Part shown: positions 8,017 through 17,286 of the stretch, piece by piece | Position numbering within the stretch: the first letter of the stretch is position 1 | Layout: every line of letters begins with the position of its first letter | Source of the DNA: Candidatus Hodarchaeota archaeon | GTDB lineage: Archaea > Asgardarchaeota > Heimdallarchaeia > Hodarchaeales > Hodarchaeaceae | NCBI GenBank assembly: GCA_016840035.1 | Contig: JAEOTC010000113.1 | Span: 1-52,123 of the forward strand | DNA length: 52,123 nt | Direction: 5' to 3' | The notes under the pieces: model-generated | Databases searched by the model: none | Seen by the model: the letters and a program-made list of their open reading frames with translations, nothing else | What the model was told of the DNA's origin: nothing | Position numbers and translations under genes: made by a program

Positions 8017-10101
8017 TTGAACTTCAGCCAGAAACCAAATCATCTTATTAACGAAACAAGTCCTTATTTGCTTCAGCATGCTTATAACCCAGTTAATTGG
8101 TATGCATGGGATGAGGGATTAAAAATTGCTAAGGAAACTAATAAACCGATTTTAATCTCCGTAGGATATGCAGCTTGCCATTGGTGTCATGTTATGCAAC
8201 ATGAATCTTTCGAAGACCTTGAAACGGCAGAGTTGATGAATAAGCTTTTTGTAAATATCAAAATAGATCGGGAGGAACGTCCTGATCTTGATAATACATT
8301 GCAAACTGCTGTTGCTCGATTGTCAGGTGGACGAGGAGGATGGCCCCTAACAGCATTTGCTACCCCTGCTGGACATGTATTTTCCGGGGGGACTTATTTT
8401 CCCAAAGAAGCGTCATATGGGTTACCTGGATTTAAACAGGTCCTTACATATATTATAAATGAGTATAAAAAAGATCCAAAGAGAATAGAAACTCTAACTA
8501 AGAACACTCTCAAGTTTTTGGAAGAATCTTATAATATAAAATCAATAACTGGAGGTGTTGAAAAACTAAACGATGCTAGAAATATCATGCTAGGAAGATT
8601 AAGTGAAACGTATGATTCTGTATTTGGTGGATTTGGATTTCAACCCAAATTTCCGAATGTGAGTGATTTACGTCTCGTATTAGCGGAATCTCAACGAACG
8701 AAAAATCAGACTTTCCTTAATATGGTTATTACTACGTTAAATCATCTAGCGGGTGGAGGAATTTATGATCAAATAGGATTTGGCTTTCATAGGTATTCTA
8801 CAGATAGAAAATGGTTAATCCCCCATTTTGAAAAAATGCTTTATGATAATGCACAGCTCTTACTATTATATTTGGAAGCTTATCAGCTAACAGACAATAT
8901 GGCTTATGCAGATATTGCTAAGGAAATAATCGCATATTTAAAACGGGAAATGATATCTTCTGACAGATTATTCTTTTCTTCACAAGATGCAGATTCAGAG
9001 GGAAGAGAAGGGGCTTTTTTTGTTTGGACGGAACAAAAAATTCTTGAGATATTAGGGGATAAAGATGGAGCTTTATTTAACCGTTGTTTTGGGGTTACTC
9101 CTGAAGGAAATTTTGAGAATGGGTTATCTGTTCTCCATGAAACTGAGGACTTGCATCAAGCAATTACTGAGGGTAAGATCACTTGGGAAAAAATAACCCA
9201 GCTAAAAAGAAAGTTATTTGATCAAAGAGAGAAACGAGAAAAACCGTTTTTAAACGATAATATTATCCTCTCATGGAATGCGATCGCTATTCATGCATTT
9301 GCGCGCGCTTCTTTTGTTTTGGGAGAATCAGAACTACTCTCCTACGCAATAGACTCACTAGACTCACTAATTTCTCATCTTCAAGATCCTTCAACAGGAC
9401 GGTTACATCGGACTTATCGTAATGAGCCTCGTGGGTGGGCATTTTCTGAAGATTATATCCTACTAATCCAAACAATATTAGAGATTTTTGGACTAACTGG
9501 AAAACGAAAGTATTTAGAGATGTCTTTACAGTTTCAAGATATACTAGACTCCTATTTTTGGGATGAATCAAATTATGGGTACTTCTTTACGGGTTCATGG
9601 GTCACTGATACGATTGTCAGAGAGAAACCAGTAATTACTTTTTCAATTCCGAATTCTAATGCTGTAGTGGTTGAAAACCTTTTGAAATTATATCATTACA
9701 CAGGAAATCCAGAATTTCTGAGAAGTGCCGATAATCAGGTCGCTTTCCTCCTTGGTTGGTTTAATGAATATGAAACATTTAATGGAGAAGCATTACTCGC
9801 ATTATCTTTATGGGAAAATAAACCAATTGAGTGTATCTACTTCGAAGGATCAGAATTAAGCGAGAGTGATCCAGTTCTTGAGTATTTTCAACGTACATTT
9901 GTACCCTCATCCTTATTACTTCGTGTTTCAAAAGAAACCTTCGATGAACTAAGAGATCTTCCTCTTGTTAAAGATCGAGTAGAAAATCAGACAGATTATC
10001 CATTTAGTGAAGCTACTGTTTTTATTTGTAAAGAACTAACCTGTTCAGTACCCCTGAAAACAGGGACAGAAATTGATCTATACTTGAAAAATGCGGTATA
10101 A
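8017..10101 (+). CDS. DUF255 thioredoxin-fold protein (YyaL/SPATA20 family)
   Basis: 694-residue protein of the widespread DUF255 family. The N-terminal ~160 residues form a thioredoxin-like domain with [18 protein letters not shown] and the redox-type CHWC motif (C54-C57), then KIDREERPD. The remaining ~530 residues match the (alpha/alpha)6 barrel related to N-acylglucosamine epimerases, with [26 protein letters not shown] ([11 protein letters not shown]) and [11 protein letters not shown]. Length is normal. Biochemical function is not established for the family. The start is TTG, with GAGG 10 nt upstream. TTACGAAA lies in the upstream region at 7951-7958. Confidence 0.92.
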   Translation: MNFSQKPNHLINETSPYLLQHAYNPVNWYAWDEGLKIAKETNKPILISVGYAACHWCHVMQHESFEDLETAELMNKLFVNIKIDREERPDLDNTLQTAVARLSGGRGGWPLTAFATPAGHVFSGGTYFPKEASYGLPGFKQVLTYIINEYKKDPKRIETLTKNTLKFLEESYNIKSITGGVEKLNDARNIMLGRLSETYDSVFGGFGFQPKFPNVSDLRLVLAESQRTKNQTFLNMVITTLNHLAGGGIYDQIGFGFHRYSTDRKWLIPHFEKMLYDNAQLLLLYLEAYQLTDNMAYADIAKEIIAYLKREMISSDRLFFSSQDADSEGREGAFFVWTEQKILEILGDKDGALFNRCFGVTPEGNFENGLSVLHETEDLHQAITEGKITWEKITQLKRKLFDQREKREKPFLNDNIILSWNAIAIHAFARASFVLGESELLSYAIDSLDSLISHLQDPSTGRLHRTYRNEPRGWAFSEDYILLIQTILEIFGLTGKRKYLEMSLQFQDILDSYFWDESNYGYFFTGSWVTDTIVREKPVITFSIPNSNAVVVENLLKLYHYTGNPEFLRSADNQVAFLLGWFNEYETFNGEALLALSLWENKPIECIYFEGSELSESDPVLEYFQRTFVPSSLLLRVSKETFDELRDLPLVKDRVENQTDYPFSEATVFICKELTCSVPLKTGTEIDLYLKNAV

Positions 10102-10275
10102 ATCAGTTTTTTTCAAGATTAATACGAAATTTCAAGTTTAATACCGTATTTAATGGTTTAAAAACAGATTACTTATTTATTGGTAGCAAAGAAATATTTA
10201 AGTAGAACCTATCTAATTTCGTAAAAGCATCAATAGATATTAAGAATATTATAGAATAATCCGAAGGCATGTTAA

Positions 10276-11355
10276 ATGGATCCTCAGAAACAGAAAGAAG
10301 TTATAATTGGCCCTGCTATCGTTGCGGGTGCAAATGCGATGAGAGCTGTCGATGCACCTGTTAGATATCCTTTAACACTAAAAAATTTTGAACTCATGAT
10401 CCAAAAGCAGGTATCAAGTGATCCACTTGAATATATTTTTGTTCCTGATCCCGTTCTAGTACCTTCTAGGTCCATCTTTATCGTATTAGTAGAACATCTA
10501 ATTGGAACCATTTTGGTCCTCCTCCTCTTATTTTCAAGAAAAGCCACCTCGTCTCTTATCGATCAGCTGCGGACATTTGATAAAAGGGATTGGATCTCCT
10601 TCCTATTAGTATCAGCAGGATCAGGTTTAGGACTCTATTTCTTTATGATTGCCTTTGGTTACGGGAATCCGACAGTAGCAATACTTCTACAAAAAAGTCA
10701 ACCTTTAATTACATTGCTCTTTGCAATGTTGATTCTACAAGAACGTCCTTCTAAGTGGTTCTACCTTTCACTACTTATAGCGGCTTTTGGCATATTTCTT
10801 ATGGTATTCGAGACATTAGGGCAAGGAACAACTAATGAAGTTTTAGCTGCTGTTTTTTCACTCGTAGCAGCAATATTTTGGGGTTCTAATACGGTTTGGG
10901 GAAGAATTTTAACTAATAAAGTTGATTACTGGAACTTAACAACTCTACGATATATTGGAGGGTCAGTGATTTTGATTTTCGCCAATCTTCTATTAGGAGC
11001 TTATAATTCTACCAATTTTAACGTTTTATCCGAGACGATAATAACTTTTGGATCTGATATTGCCTTACCTATTAACGGATTTGTAGCAATAGCACTTGTA
11101 ACCATCTTTACGGGAGGAATTTTACCTCTGGCTCTGTACTACTTTGGTTTGAGGTGGTCTCGGGCATCTGTTGGTGGAATTGCCGAGCTTGCGTTTCCTG
11201 TGTTAGCAATATTTGTAAACTATTATTTTCTTGGATTTGGACTGACATTAACCCAAGCAATTGGGGCAATCATTCTGTTTGCGGTCGTAATGCTGATGAC
11301 TTATATTAACAAGCTTGAACATGAGAAAGCGAATGCAGAAGCTATAAGTACTTAA
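10276..11355 (+). CDS. EamA/DMT-family transporter
   Basis: 359-residue polytopic membrane protein with about ten hydrophobic helices in two EamA repeats. The second repeat starts around AAVFSLVAAIFWGSNTVWGR, and the tail includes GGIAELAFPVLAIFVNYYF and AIGAIILFAVVMLMTYI. These are drug/metabolite transporter features: small-metabolite or amino-acid exporters or permeases. Unusually, about 30 polar residues containing FVPDPVLVPSR separate the first hydrophobic segment from the second, longer than the usual short loop. The substrate is unknown. The start is ATG at 10276. The promoter region holds TTTCGTAA at 10217-10224. Confidence 0.88.
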   Translation: MDPQKQKEVIIGPAIVAGANAMRAVDAPVRYPLTLKNFELMIQKQVSSDPLEYIFVPDPVLVPSRSIFIVLVEHLIGTILVLLLLFSRKATSSLIDQLRTFDKRDWISFLLVSAGSGLGLYFFMIAFGYGNPTVAILLQKSQPLITLLFAMLILQERPSKWFYLSLLIAAFGIFLMVFETLGQGTTNEVLAAVFSLVAAIFWGSNTVWGRILTNKVDYWNLTTLRYIGGSVILIFANLLLGAYNSTNFNVLSETIITFGSDIALPINGFVAIALVTIFTGGILPLALYYFGLRWSRASVGGIAELAFPVLAIFVNYYFLGFGLTLTQAIGAIILFAVVMLMTYINKLEHEKANAEAIST

Positions 11356-11412
11356 TCCTTGTAAAGGGTAATCGTCATCTCCGTTTTGATTTTTCTAATC
11401 AACAGCTGACTT

Positions 11413-11676
11413 CTAACCTTCAAGACGAGGAATAAGTCCCCAGAGTTCTAATGTTAGGACAAATCCAATTACTAGCATTAATCCAGGTAAATCGTGAAAA
11501 AAGGTTTCTCCGAAAGTGTTTTTACTTACAATATCATTAAAAAGAATGGAAAGAATAATTCCAATAAACCACACGCCCAATCCTGCAATTAGGCCAAAGA
11601 TAAGTTTGTTGGTTGGAGATCTTTGAGACATTCTATAGTAATCTTCGAACGGTTTTGTTATTGGGTTAGAACTCAC
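11413..11676 (-). CDS. Small two-pass membrane protein, unknown
   Basis: About 87 residues with two transmembrane segments (LIFGLIAGLGVWFIGIILSILF and LPGLMLVIGFVLTLELWGLI). The frame is open to a GTG at 11685, but GTG at 11676 is better placed: AGGTGA ends 5 nt upstream of it. It is convergent with the EamA transporter. The decamer TACGATCTAT (plus strand, 11693-11702) lies just upstream of this Shine-Dalgarno and recurs upstream of the Roadblock gene. No family recognised. Confidence 0.55.
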   Translation of the reverse strand: MSSNPITKPFEDYYRMSQRSPTNKLIFGLIAGLGVWFIGIILSILFNDIVSKNTFGETFFHDLPGLMLVIGFVLTLELWGLIPRLEG

Positions 11677-11789
11677 TAAAATCACCTGATAATACGATCT
11701 ATACGTTCCATTAATATAAGACTTCTTATCAGATCTTCAAATCAAGAATTTAGCAGATGAGAATAGTAGAGTTTTTCACAGGATTATTT

Positions 11790-12350
11790 CTATTCCCGCC
11801 TTTTTATTAGAACAGGCAAGATTAATGCAAGAACAATTAGGATAGAGTAGCCATTCACTTGAGATGAGATTTCTGAAGTACTTACTGACGGAATTTCACC
11901 AACAATATTAACCAAAAAATAGAAAAGATTGTCAGATGCTTCTCGAATTGTTTTAGTATCCGAATAACTTAAACTATTTGGAATGTTATAGGTAGATCCA
12001 TTTATTAGATTGATTTCAAAGTTATAGCCTAATACAGTACCAACCCCATATTCTGGAGTAAAATATACATTGTAAAGATCATTAAAGGATTTGTTTACTT
12101 GTAAAGATGGAAAATGGCAAATGAAAGTTGGTTCCAAAGAGCAATAGTGGAGTAAGACTGAACTAATATCAATATCAAGATTATTAATAATAGTTAAATT
12201 TAAGGGTGTATTTATAAGCAATGAGGATCCATCTGGATCCTGTATTACCGTAAATAAATCAGACTCATCGAAACCAGCACTGGTTTGAAAACCCATGATG
12301 GTTCCAATGATTATCCCCACTAATATAAGCAAATTTAGCTTTTTTAGCAT
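11790..12350 (-). CDS. Membrane-anchored extracellular protein
   Basis: About 186 residues. The N-terminus MLKKLNLLILVGIIIGTIMG is a signal peptide or anchor, a beta-rich, Asn/Ser-rich ectodomain follows, and the C-terminal YSILIVLALILPVLIKRRE is a transmembrane helix with a basic stop. This is the tripartite layout of archaeal surface proteins. I prefer ATG at 12350 over TTG at 12365. It begins 24 bp after the TlpA-like gene on the same strand, so the two are probably an operon acting at the cell surface. No recognisable enzymatic domain. Confidence 0.65.
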   Translation of the reverse strand: MLKKLNLLILVGIIIGTIMGFQTSAGFDESDLFTVIQDPDGSSLLINTPLNLTIINNLDIDISSVLLHYCSLEPTFICHFPSLQVNKSFNDLYNVYFTPEYGVGTVLGYNFEINLINGSTYNIPNSLSYSDTKTIREASDNLFYFLVNIVGEIPSVSTSEISSQVNGYSILIVLALILPVLIKRRE

Positions 12351-12374
12351 ACAGGTATCTCTCAATGTTGAAAC

Positions 12375-13673
12375 TCACTTGGTTTTCTTCTTAACCCTTC
12401 TTCGTTTCTGTACGAACAGATGAACAGATAGTAGACCAAGAATTAAGAATATCCCATTAAATCCAAAGGAAACTGATGAACTAGTTTCTTCACTCATATT
12501 CGCTCCTAAAAGAGATGAATATGATATCGTTTTCCCTGCGACATCCGTTGCTGTAACTTCGACATATAGACGATCATGATCTGAAAAGGTATTATCTTTA
12601 AGTTCGATATAACCAATAAATTGGTTCACATGATCCTCAGATCGGGTTATGTTACTCACCGTATAACCTCCAAGTCTACCCTCTTCTTTTAGTACTATTT
12701 TGACCTCTGCAATACATGTATCGTCAGTTAATTCAACTGTGATTGTGTAAAGATAGTAAGATGGTTGACTAGGGATTTCAACAGGTTGAATTATCACATT
12801 GGTGACTTCAGGAAGTTCTACATCTTCTGTTACTAATTCTACCGCAAAATTTATGGGAGTGGTTACAAATGTATTCCCTCGATAGTCTTTAGCACCAATT
12901 GAAACCTCTACATAATCGGTATTGTACAATTGAACAGGATTGATCCCTAAAGTTAGATCCAATCCTCCATTCTCTTTTTGATTTACATAATAAATTTTGG
13001 TTCCTGCTAAGTTTTTTACATTTACGTAAACTTTTTCTAACGCAAGATTGTCAGTAACATTTACTGCCTGAATTTTCACTTTATTGTTATCAAAAGATAA
13101 AGTTGGAGTTAATGCAGTAATTGAAGGACTTTCAATTACTGGAGCTGCTGCATCTGGATCAATTAATTGGTCTAACGCATTTATCACCCCATCATAGTAG
13201 AATCCAACTTCAGAATAAGCGATATATCCCGTTTGATTTATTATATACATGGTAGGGATAGCTCCTGACCCATAATCCTTGTTCATATTGGATTCATCTA
13301 GTGTAACAAGCCAGGACATTCTGTACCTTTGAGAGAACGCTTTTACTAGGTCATAGGATTCATTACTGACACCTATTGAAATTATTTGGAGATCAGATGG
13401 AGAATAGGATTTTTGTATCCGTTTAATGTATGGCATAGCATCTATACATGGACCACACCAAGTAGCAAAAAGATCAAGCATAACCACTTTGCCTAAATAA
13501 TCTGATAATTGTGAGCTTGTGTTTGTCTTAATATCAACTATATCAAAGTTGGGAGCGTATCCTCCTACAGGGCGTGGATTATATTGAGCAATAATCGTGG
13601 GAGTCAAGGAATTTAATGCCGTTAAAACAAGGGCTAGTAATGTAAAAACCTTGATGCTTTTCTTTAGTATCAT
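12375..13673 (-). CDS. Secreted TlpA-like redoxin with Ig-like region and C-terminal anchor
   Basis: About 432 residues. A signal peptide (residues 1-30, FTLLALVLTALNS core) is followed by a TlpA/ResA thioredoxin-like domain at about 35-165 with ATWCGPC (C73 and C76 from the chosen ATG) and a cis-proline segment GAIPTMYII. Residues about 180-390 look like two beta-sandwich repeats (LALEKVYVNVK and CIAEVKIVLKEE). A C-terminal transmembrane helix (FNGIFLILGLLSVHLFV) and a very basic tail close the protein. It probably reduces or isomerises disulfides outside the membrane. ATG at 13673 gives a better signal peptide than TTG at 13682. It is cotranscribed with the surface protein at 11790. Confidence 0.82.
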   Translation of the reverse strand: MILKKSIKVFTLLALVLTALNSLTPTIIAQYNPRPVGGYAPNFDIVDIKTNTSSQLSDYLGKVVMLDLFATWCGPCIDAMPYIKRIQKSYSPSDLQIISIGVSNESYDLVKAFSQRYRMSWLVTLDESNMNKDYGSGAIPTMYIINQTGYIAYSEVGFYYDGVINALDQLIDPDAAAPVIESPSITALTPTLSFDNNKVKIQAVNVTDNLALEKVYVNVKNLAGTKIYYVNQKENGGLDLTLGINPVQLYNTDYVEVSIGAKDYRGNTFVTTPINFAVELVTEDVELPEVTNVIIQPVEIPSQPSYYLYTITVELTDDTCIAEVKIVLKEEGRLGGYTVSNITRSEDHVNQFIGYIELKDNTFSDHDRLYVEVTATDVAGKTISYSSLLGANMSEETSSSVSFGFNGIFLILGLLSVHLFVQKRRRVKKKTK

Positions 13674-13718
13674 AAATATCAAACTTCAGAAATAAGATTA
13701 AAAATCATTCACTTACTA

Positions 13719-14273
13719 GTGTTAAGTGATTACTTGATGGTGGATCTTATTCAGTTTTTACGAGAAGAAATCTCTCTTGACAAGAACCTCTGGCTTTTAT
13801 CACAGGTGGAACGTTATCTCATTCGTTTTCAAACTGAGATCCATAACTGGCCACAGTCAAGGGATCGAATTGTGAAATCAACACTACCTAATCTATTAGG
13901 TATTGGGGAAGGAAGTACACCTGAATCTGATGACTTGTTTCTGGGAATTATTGCAACAATGAAGATCAAAGAGTCTTCAATTAGGGGATTCTTAAGTGAA
14001 ATGTCGATAATCAAATACGAAGACTATACTACTAAGAAAAGTGCATATTTAATTCGATGTTTTCTACGTGATAATTTTCCTGATGAACTAAAGGAATTTA
14101 CTGATTTTCTAGCACTAGAATCGCAAGACTCACTTCACGTTAAAGATTTAAAATCAACAATAAAAAGAATAAAGAGAATTGGAGCATCTTCTGGCTACAC
14201 GTTCTTATCTGGGTGCCTCTGGCAATTACAGTATTATGAAAATCACAGGCAAAATTTGATAGTTAAATTCTAA
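13719..14273 (+). CDS. DUF2877-like protein
   Basis: 184 residues. The central LLGIGEGSTPESDDLFLGIIA matches the hallmark GxGxGxTPxGDD stretch of DUF2877. YTTKKSAYLIRC and the C-terminal IGASSGYTFLSGCL match the family's TT..SA and GHSSG...G blocks. It is shorter than typical DUF2877 proteins (usually 250-300 residues), lacking much of the N-terminal part. Family members are often near carboxylase or ureide-metabolism genes, but no such neighbour is here. GTG at 13719 and ATG at 13737 are both possible starts. It lies divergent from the TlpA-like gene. Confidence 0.65.
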   Translation: MLSDYLMVDLIQFLREEISLDKNLWLLSQVERYLIRFQTEIHNWPQSRDRIVKSTLPNLLGIGEGSTPESDDLFLGIIATMKIKESSIRGFLSEMSIIKYEDYTTKKSAYLIRCFLRDNFPDELKEFTDFLALESQDSLHVKDLKSTIKRIKRIGASSGYTFLSGCLWQLQYYENHRQNLIVKF

Positions 14274-14298
14274 ACAATTCAAGAATGAGTGTGGATAT

Positions 14299-15342
14299 AT
14301 GAAAGCGGTTTTATTACATGAACATGGAGCTATTAAAAATTTAAAATATGAAGATTTCCCAACGCCTGAACCAAAGGCTACAGAAGTACTTGTAAAGGTT
14401 GAAGGTGTAGCATTAAATCACTTGGACTTATTTGTAAGAAAAGGGTTGCCAGGACTAAAATTAGAAATGCCCCATATTCTGGGATCAGATATCAGTGGAA
14501 CTATTGCCGAACAAGGATCATCTGTTTCAGAATCGTCCCTTACAATGGGGCAAGGTGTTGTAATAGATCCTGGTCTATATTGTGGTACCTGTGAGTTCTG
14601 CTGTCAAGGACAACATTCGTTATGCAATACATATGGAATTCTTGGAGAGCATTCTCGAGGAGGATACGCGGAATATATAGCTATCCCCGCTTCTCAAGTA
14701 ATTCCTGTACCTAAGACATCTCCAATTAGTCTTTTGGATGCATCTGCTGTACCTTTAACCTTTATGACAGCTTACCACATGTTAATGGATCGTGCGAGAA
14801 TTAAACTAGGAGAAGATGTGCTGATTACGGGGATTTCCGGAGGAGTTGCCCTTGCAGCGTTACAAATAGCTAAAACTGTTGGTGCGAGGACATTTGTGAC
14901 TTCCTCATCTAATGAAAAACTCCAACAGGCAAAGGAGTTAGGGGCTGATTTTCTAATTAACTATACCGAAACACCTGATTTTCATAAAGAAATTTTCAAA
15001 ATGACTCATAAAAGAGGAGTAGATATAGTCATCGACTCGGCAGGCCAAGCTACTTGGCAGAAAAGCATGCGTTCCTTACGTAAAGGGGGACGCTTAGTTA
15101 CTTGTGGAGCAACTACAGGTCCAATCGCCGAAACCAATATTAATCTATTATTTTGGAAACAATTTGATCTTCTTGGATCTACTATGGGAACTCGTGGGGA
15201 TTTGAACGCAGTTCTTGAGCTTGTCTGGCAAGGAAGATTGAAACCAATTGTGGATCGTGTACTTCCCCTTGAAGAAGCTCAGTTTGCACATACGTTATTA
15301 GAAAACGGTGATCATTTCGGTAAGATAATTTTACAACCATAA
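14299..15342 (+). CDS. Zinc-binding dehydrogenase, MDR superfamily
   Basis: 347-residue medium-chain dehydrogenase/reductase. The N-terminal GroES-like domain carries ALNHLDLFVRKG, PHILGSDISG and the structural-zinc lobe CGTCEFCCQGQHSLC. The Rossmann domain holds ITGISGGVALAALQIAK, a loosened GxGGxG nucleotide loop. The position of the catalytic-zinc cysteine (normally CHTD-like) reads NHLD, so a quinone-reductase-like or alternative metal chemistry is likely. NAD(P)H dependence is inferred. The next gene, an F420-type LLM oxidoreductase, starts 24 bp later, so the two form an operon and probably act on related substrates. Confidence 0.87.
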   Translation: MKAVLLHEHGAIKNLKYEDFPTPEPKATEVLVKVEGVALNHLDLFVRKGLPGLKLEMPHILGSDISGTIAEQGSSVSESSLTMGQGVVIDPGLYCGTCEFCCQGQHSLCNTYGILGEHSRGGYAEYIAIPASQVIPVPKTSPISLLDASAVPLTFMTAYHMLMDRARIKLGEDVLITGISGGVALAALQIAKTVGARTFVTSSSNEKLQQAKELGADFLINYTETPDFHKEIFKMTHKRGVDIVIDSAGQATWQKSMRSLRKGGRLVTCGATTGPIAETNINLLFWKQFDLLGSTMGTRGDLNAVLELVWQGRLKPIVDRVLPLEEAQFAHTLLENGDHFGKIILQP

Positions 15343-15366
15343 TTATAGACTAAAGGAGATTAAACA

Positions 15367-16314
15367 ATGAATCCATCATATGGAATACAATTAGAACCCC
15401 AATTTGGATATACAAAGGAAAATATTGATAAATTAGCTTCAGCTATTGAGACAAGTAAATTTGATACTATCTGGGTTTCAGATCACATGTTCTTTGATAA
15501 GCAGGCTGTAGAAAAAAGCGCTTTTGATGCATTAACGGTAATGACTTATTTATTGAGTAAATACCAGCAATTAAGGGTAGGTTCTCTCGTATTTTGTAAT
15601 TCCTATCGTCATCCGAGTATTATGGCAAAGAAGATTACTAGTCTTGATAATTTATCAGAAGGTCGGTTAGAAGTCGGATACGGAGCAGGATGGAAAGAAG
15701 TGGAATATCAAGCCTATGGAATCCCTTTTCCTTCAGTGAAAACTCGTTTGGAGCAGCTAGAAGAAGGTTTACAAATTTTCTTAAAGTTATGGGGATCTGA
15801 TGAAAAAGCATCATTTGAGGGAAAACATTATTCCTTACATGAAGCATTGTGTTATCCAAAACCCTTTCAGAAACCCCATCCTCGAATTTGGATCGGAAGT
15901 ATGACAGGTGGAAAGAAGATGCTCCAAATTGCTGCAAAATATGGTGATGGGATTAATCTAGCATGGGCTTTCTCTGTTTCTAAATTGGGCAGAATATTTA
16001 GTCAATTGGATGAGTACACGAGCGAATTAGGTAAGCAACCCCTTCGTCGATCAGTTGGTTTTTGGGTACAAGTTTATTCAGATCAAGTAGAGATGGTTAA
16101 AGGAATAGAACAGGAAGCAAAAAAACGGAACATTTCAATTGATGAATATAAACACCGTTTAAAAGGAGCTTTGGTTGGAACACCGGAGGATTTGATCGAG
16201 AAACTTCAGGAATATCAAAAGCTGAATATTTCTCATTATATCTTTATGTTTCCTCATCAAAAGGAAAGTGAATATATTCGTATATTTGAGGAGGAAATTC
16301 TCCCAGCTTTATAA
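15367..16314 (+). CDS. LLM-class F420-dependent oxidoreductase
   Basis: 315-residue luciferase-like TIM-barrel oxidoreductase. Typical blocks are SKFDTIWVSDHMFF, VFCNSYRHPSIMAKKITSLDNLSEGR, VGYGAGWKEVEYQAYG, the PHPRIWIGS segment and ALVGTPEDLIEKLQEY. In archaea these normally use coenzyme F420, and an F420:NADP reductase is encoded at 50508. Substrate unknown. The gene has AAAGGAG before its ATG and follows the zinc-binding dehydrogenase directly. Confidence 0.88.
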   Translation: MNPSYGIQLEPQFGYTKENIDKLASAIETSKFDTIWVSDHMFFDKQAVEKSAFDALTVMTYLLSKYQQLRVGSLVFCNSYRHPSIMAKKITSLDNLSEGRLEVGYGAGWKEVEYQAYGIPFPSVKTRLEQLEEGLQIFLKLWGSDEKASFEGKHYSLHEALCYPKPFQKPHPRIWIGSMTGGKKMLQIAAKYGDGINLAWAFSVSKLGRIFSQLDEYTSELGKQPLRRSVGFWVQVYSDQVEMVKGIEQEAKKRNISIDEYKHRLKGALVGTPEDLIEKLQEYQKLNISHYIFMFPHQKESEYIRIFEEEILPAL

Positions 16315-16324
16315 TATAATTGCA

Positions 16325-17095
16325 TCAATTGTTTTTGTTGGAAATAAAAGTTTTAAGTTCTAGATACAATTTTTCTAACGTACCTGATCTGTCTATCGGA
16401 AATTCAGGTTTTTCGCGATCAAGCTCCGTCGTAATAATTTTGTCTGGAGCAGTATCTGTTTCAATAAAATATGTTTTAATTCCAAGTTTCCCTGCGATCA
16501 TATCATTAACCCTATCGTTTCCAATCATCACACATTCTTCAGGAGATTTGTTTATTCTCTTCAAAACCTCTTTATAGTATGATAGATTTGGTTTGGCATT
16601 GTAATATTCATCTGCAACGGTAATCTCTAACCAGGGAATCTTTGTTAATCCGATATTCCCCCAATTAAGCCGTTTTTCTGTTGCAACTCGTGGAAATAAA
16701 GGATTGGTTGCCGCAACTATATCAAAATGTTGAGAGACTAACTCGATTAAAGCTTCTGCGCACGGTGCAGGAGTGATTACTTGGGATAATTGATCAAATT
16801 GTGTGTTATAGAACTGTAAAAATCGTTTAACAATTTCTTCTGAAGGAAGATTTACTCTTGGACTAAAGTGAACGGCAAATTTTTCGAGGTTCGTTAACCC
16901 GTTAGGTTCCTTCTTTAACATCATGTGAGTTGAGGATAAAAATAATTTCATAAATTCTTCATAAGATGGAATCTCATTCCTGAAGTACGCATGAATGTTC
17001 TTTCCATACAAAGGAATGAACTCTTGTTCATCAAACACTATCAAAGTATTGTCCAAGTCGAATAATAACGTAGTAATTTCATTCCAATCTATCAT
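16325..17095 (-). CDS. HAD-family hydrolase (YjjG-like)
   Basis: About 256 residues. Motif I is LLFDLDNTL near the N-terminus, motif II is AATNPLFPR, the lysine of NAKPNLSYY is motif III, and MIGNDRVNDMIAGKLG is motif IV. A long helical cap (C1 type) lies between motifs I and II, as in pyrimidine 5'-nucleotidase/haloacid-dehalogenase-like enzymes. The frame is open to GTG 17131, but ATG 17095 starts just before motif I and lies an appropriate distance downstream of a TATA-like box. It is convergent with the LLM oxidoreductase. Substrate not determined. Confidence 0.82.
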   Translation of the reverse strand: MIDWNEITTLLFDLDNTLIVFDEQEFIPLYGKNIHAYFRNEIPSYEEFMKLFLSSTHMMLKKEPNGLTNLEKFAVHFSPRVNLPSEEIVKRFLQFYNTQFDQLSQVITPAPCAEALIELVSQHFDIVAATNPLFPRVATEKRLNWGNIGLTKIPWLEITVADEYYNAKPNLSYYKEVLKRINKSPEECVMIGNDRVNDMIAGKLGIKTYFIETDTAPDKIITTELDREKPEFPIDRSGTLEKLYLELKTFISNKNN

Positions 17096-17133
17096 GGTCA
17101 GAACTGATCCAATTTGCACCCAGAAAATCACGT

Positions 17134-17146
17134 AATATATATTTTA
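17134..17146 (-). promoter_or_regulatory. TATA-like box for the HAD gene
   Basis: On the minus strand the sequence reads TAAAATATATATT. An archaeal transcript starting about 25 nt downstream would begin near 17115 and give a short leader before ATG 17095. This is part of why I prefer that start over GTG 17131. Confidence 0.4.
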
Positions 17147-17286
17147 TTTTAGAAAATCAAAAATTCTACCCCTTCCCACTATAATCCCCGCTTCTCTGTT
17201 CCTTTCTGTGTATAACAAATGGTTTATTAAGAAATTACTGACAAGCCAGTAATGTACGAGAAATAGAATAAAAAGATGTTAGAAAA

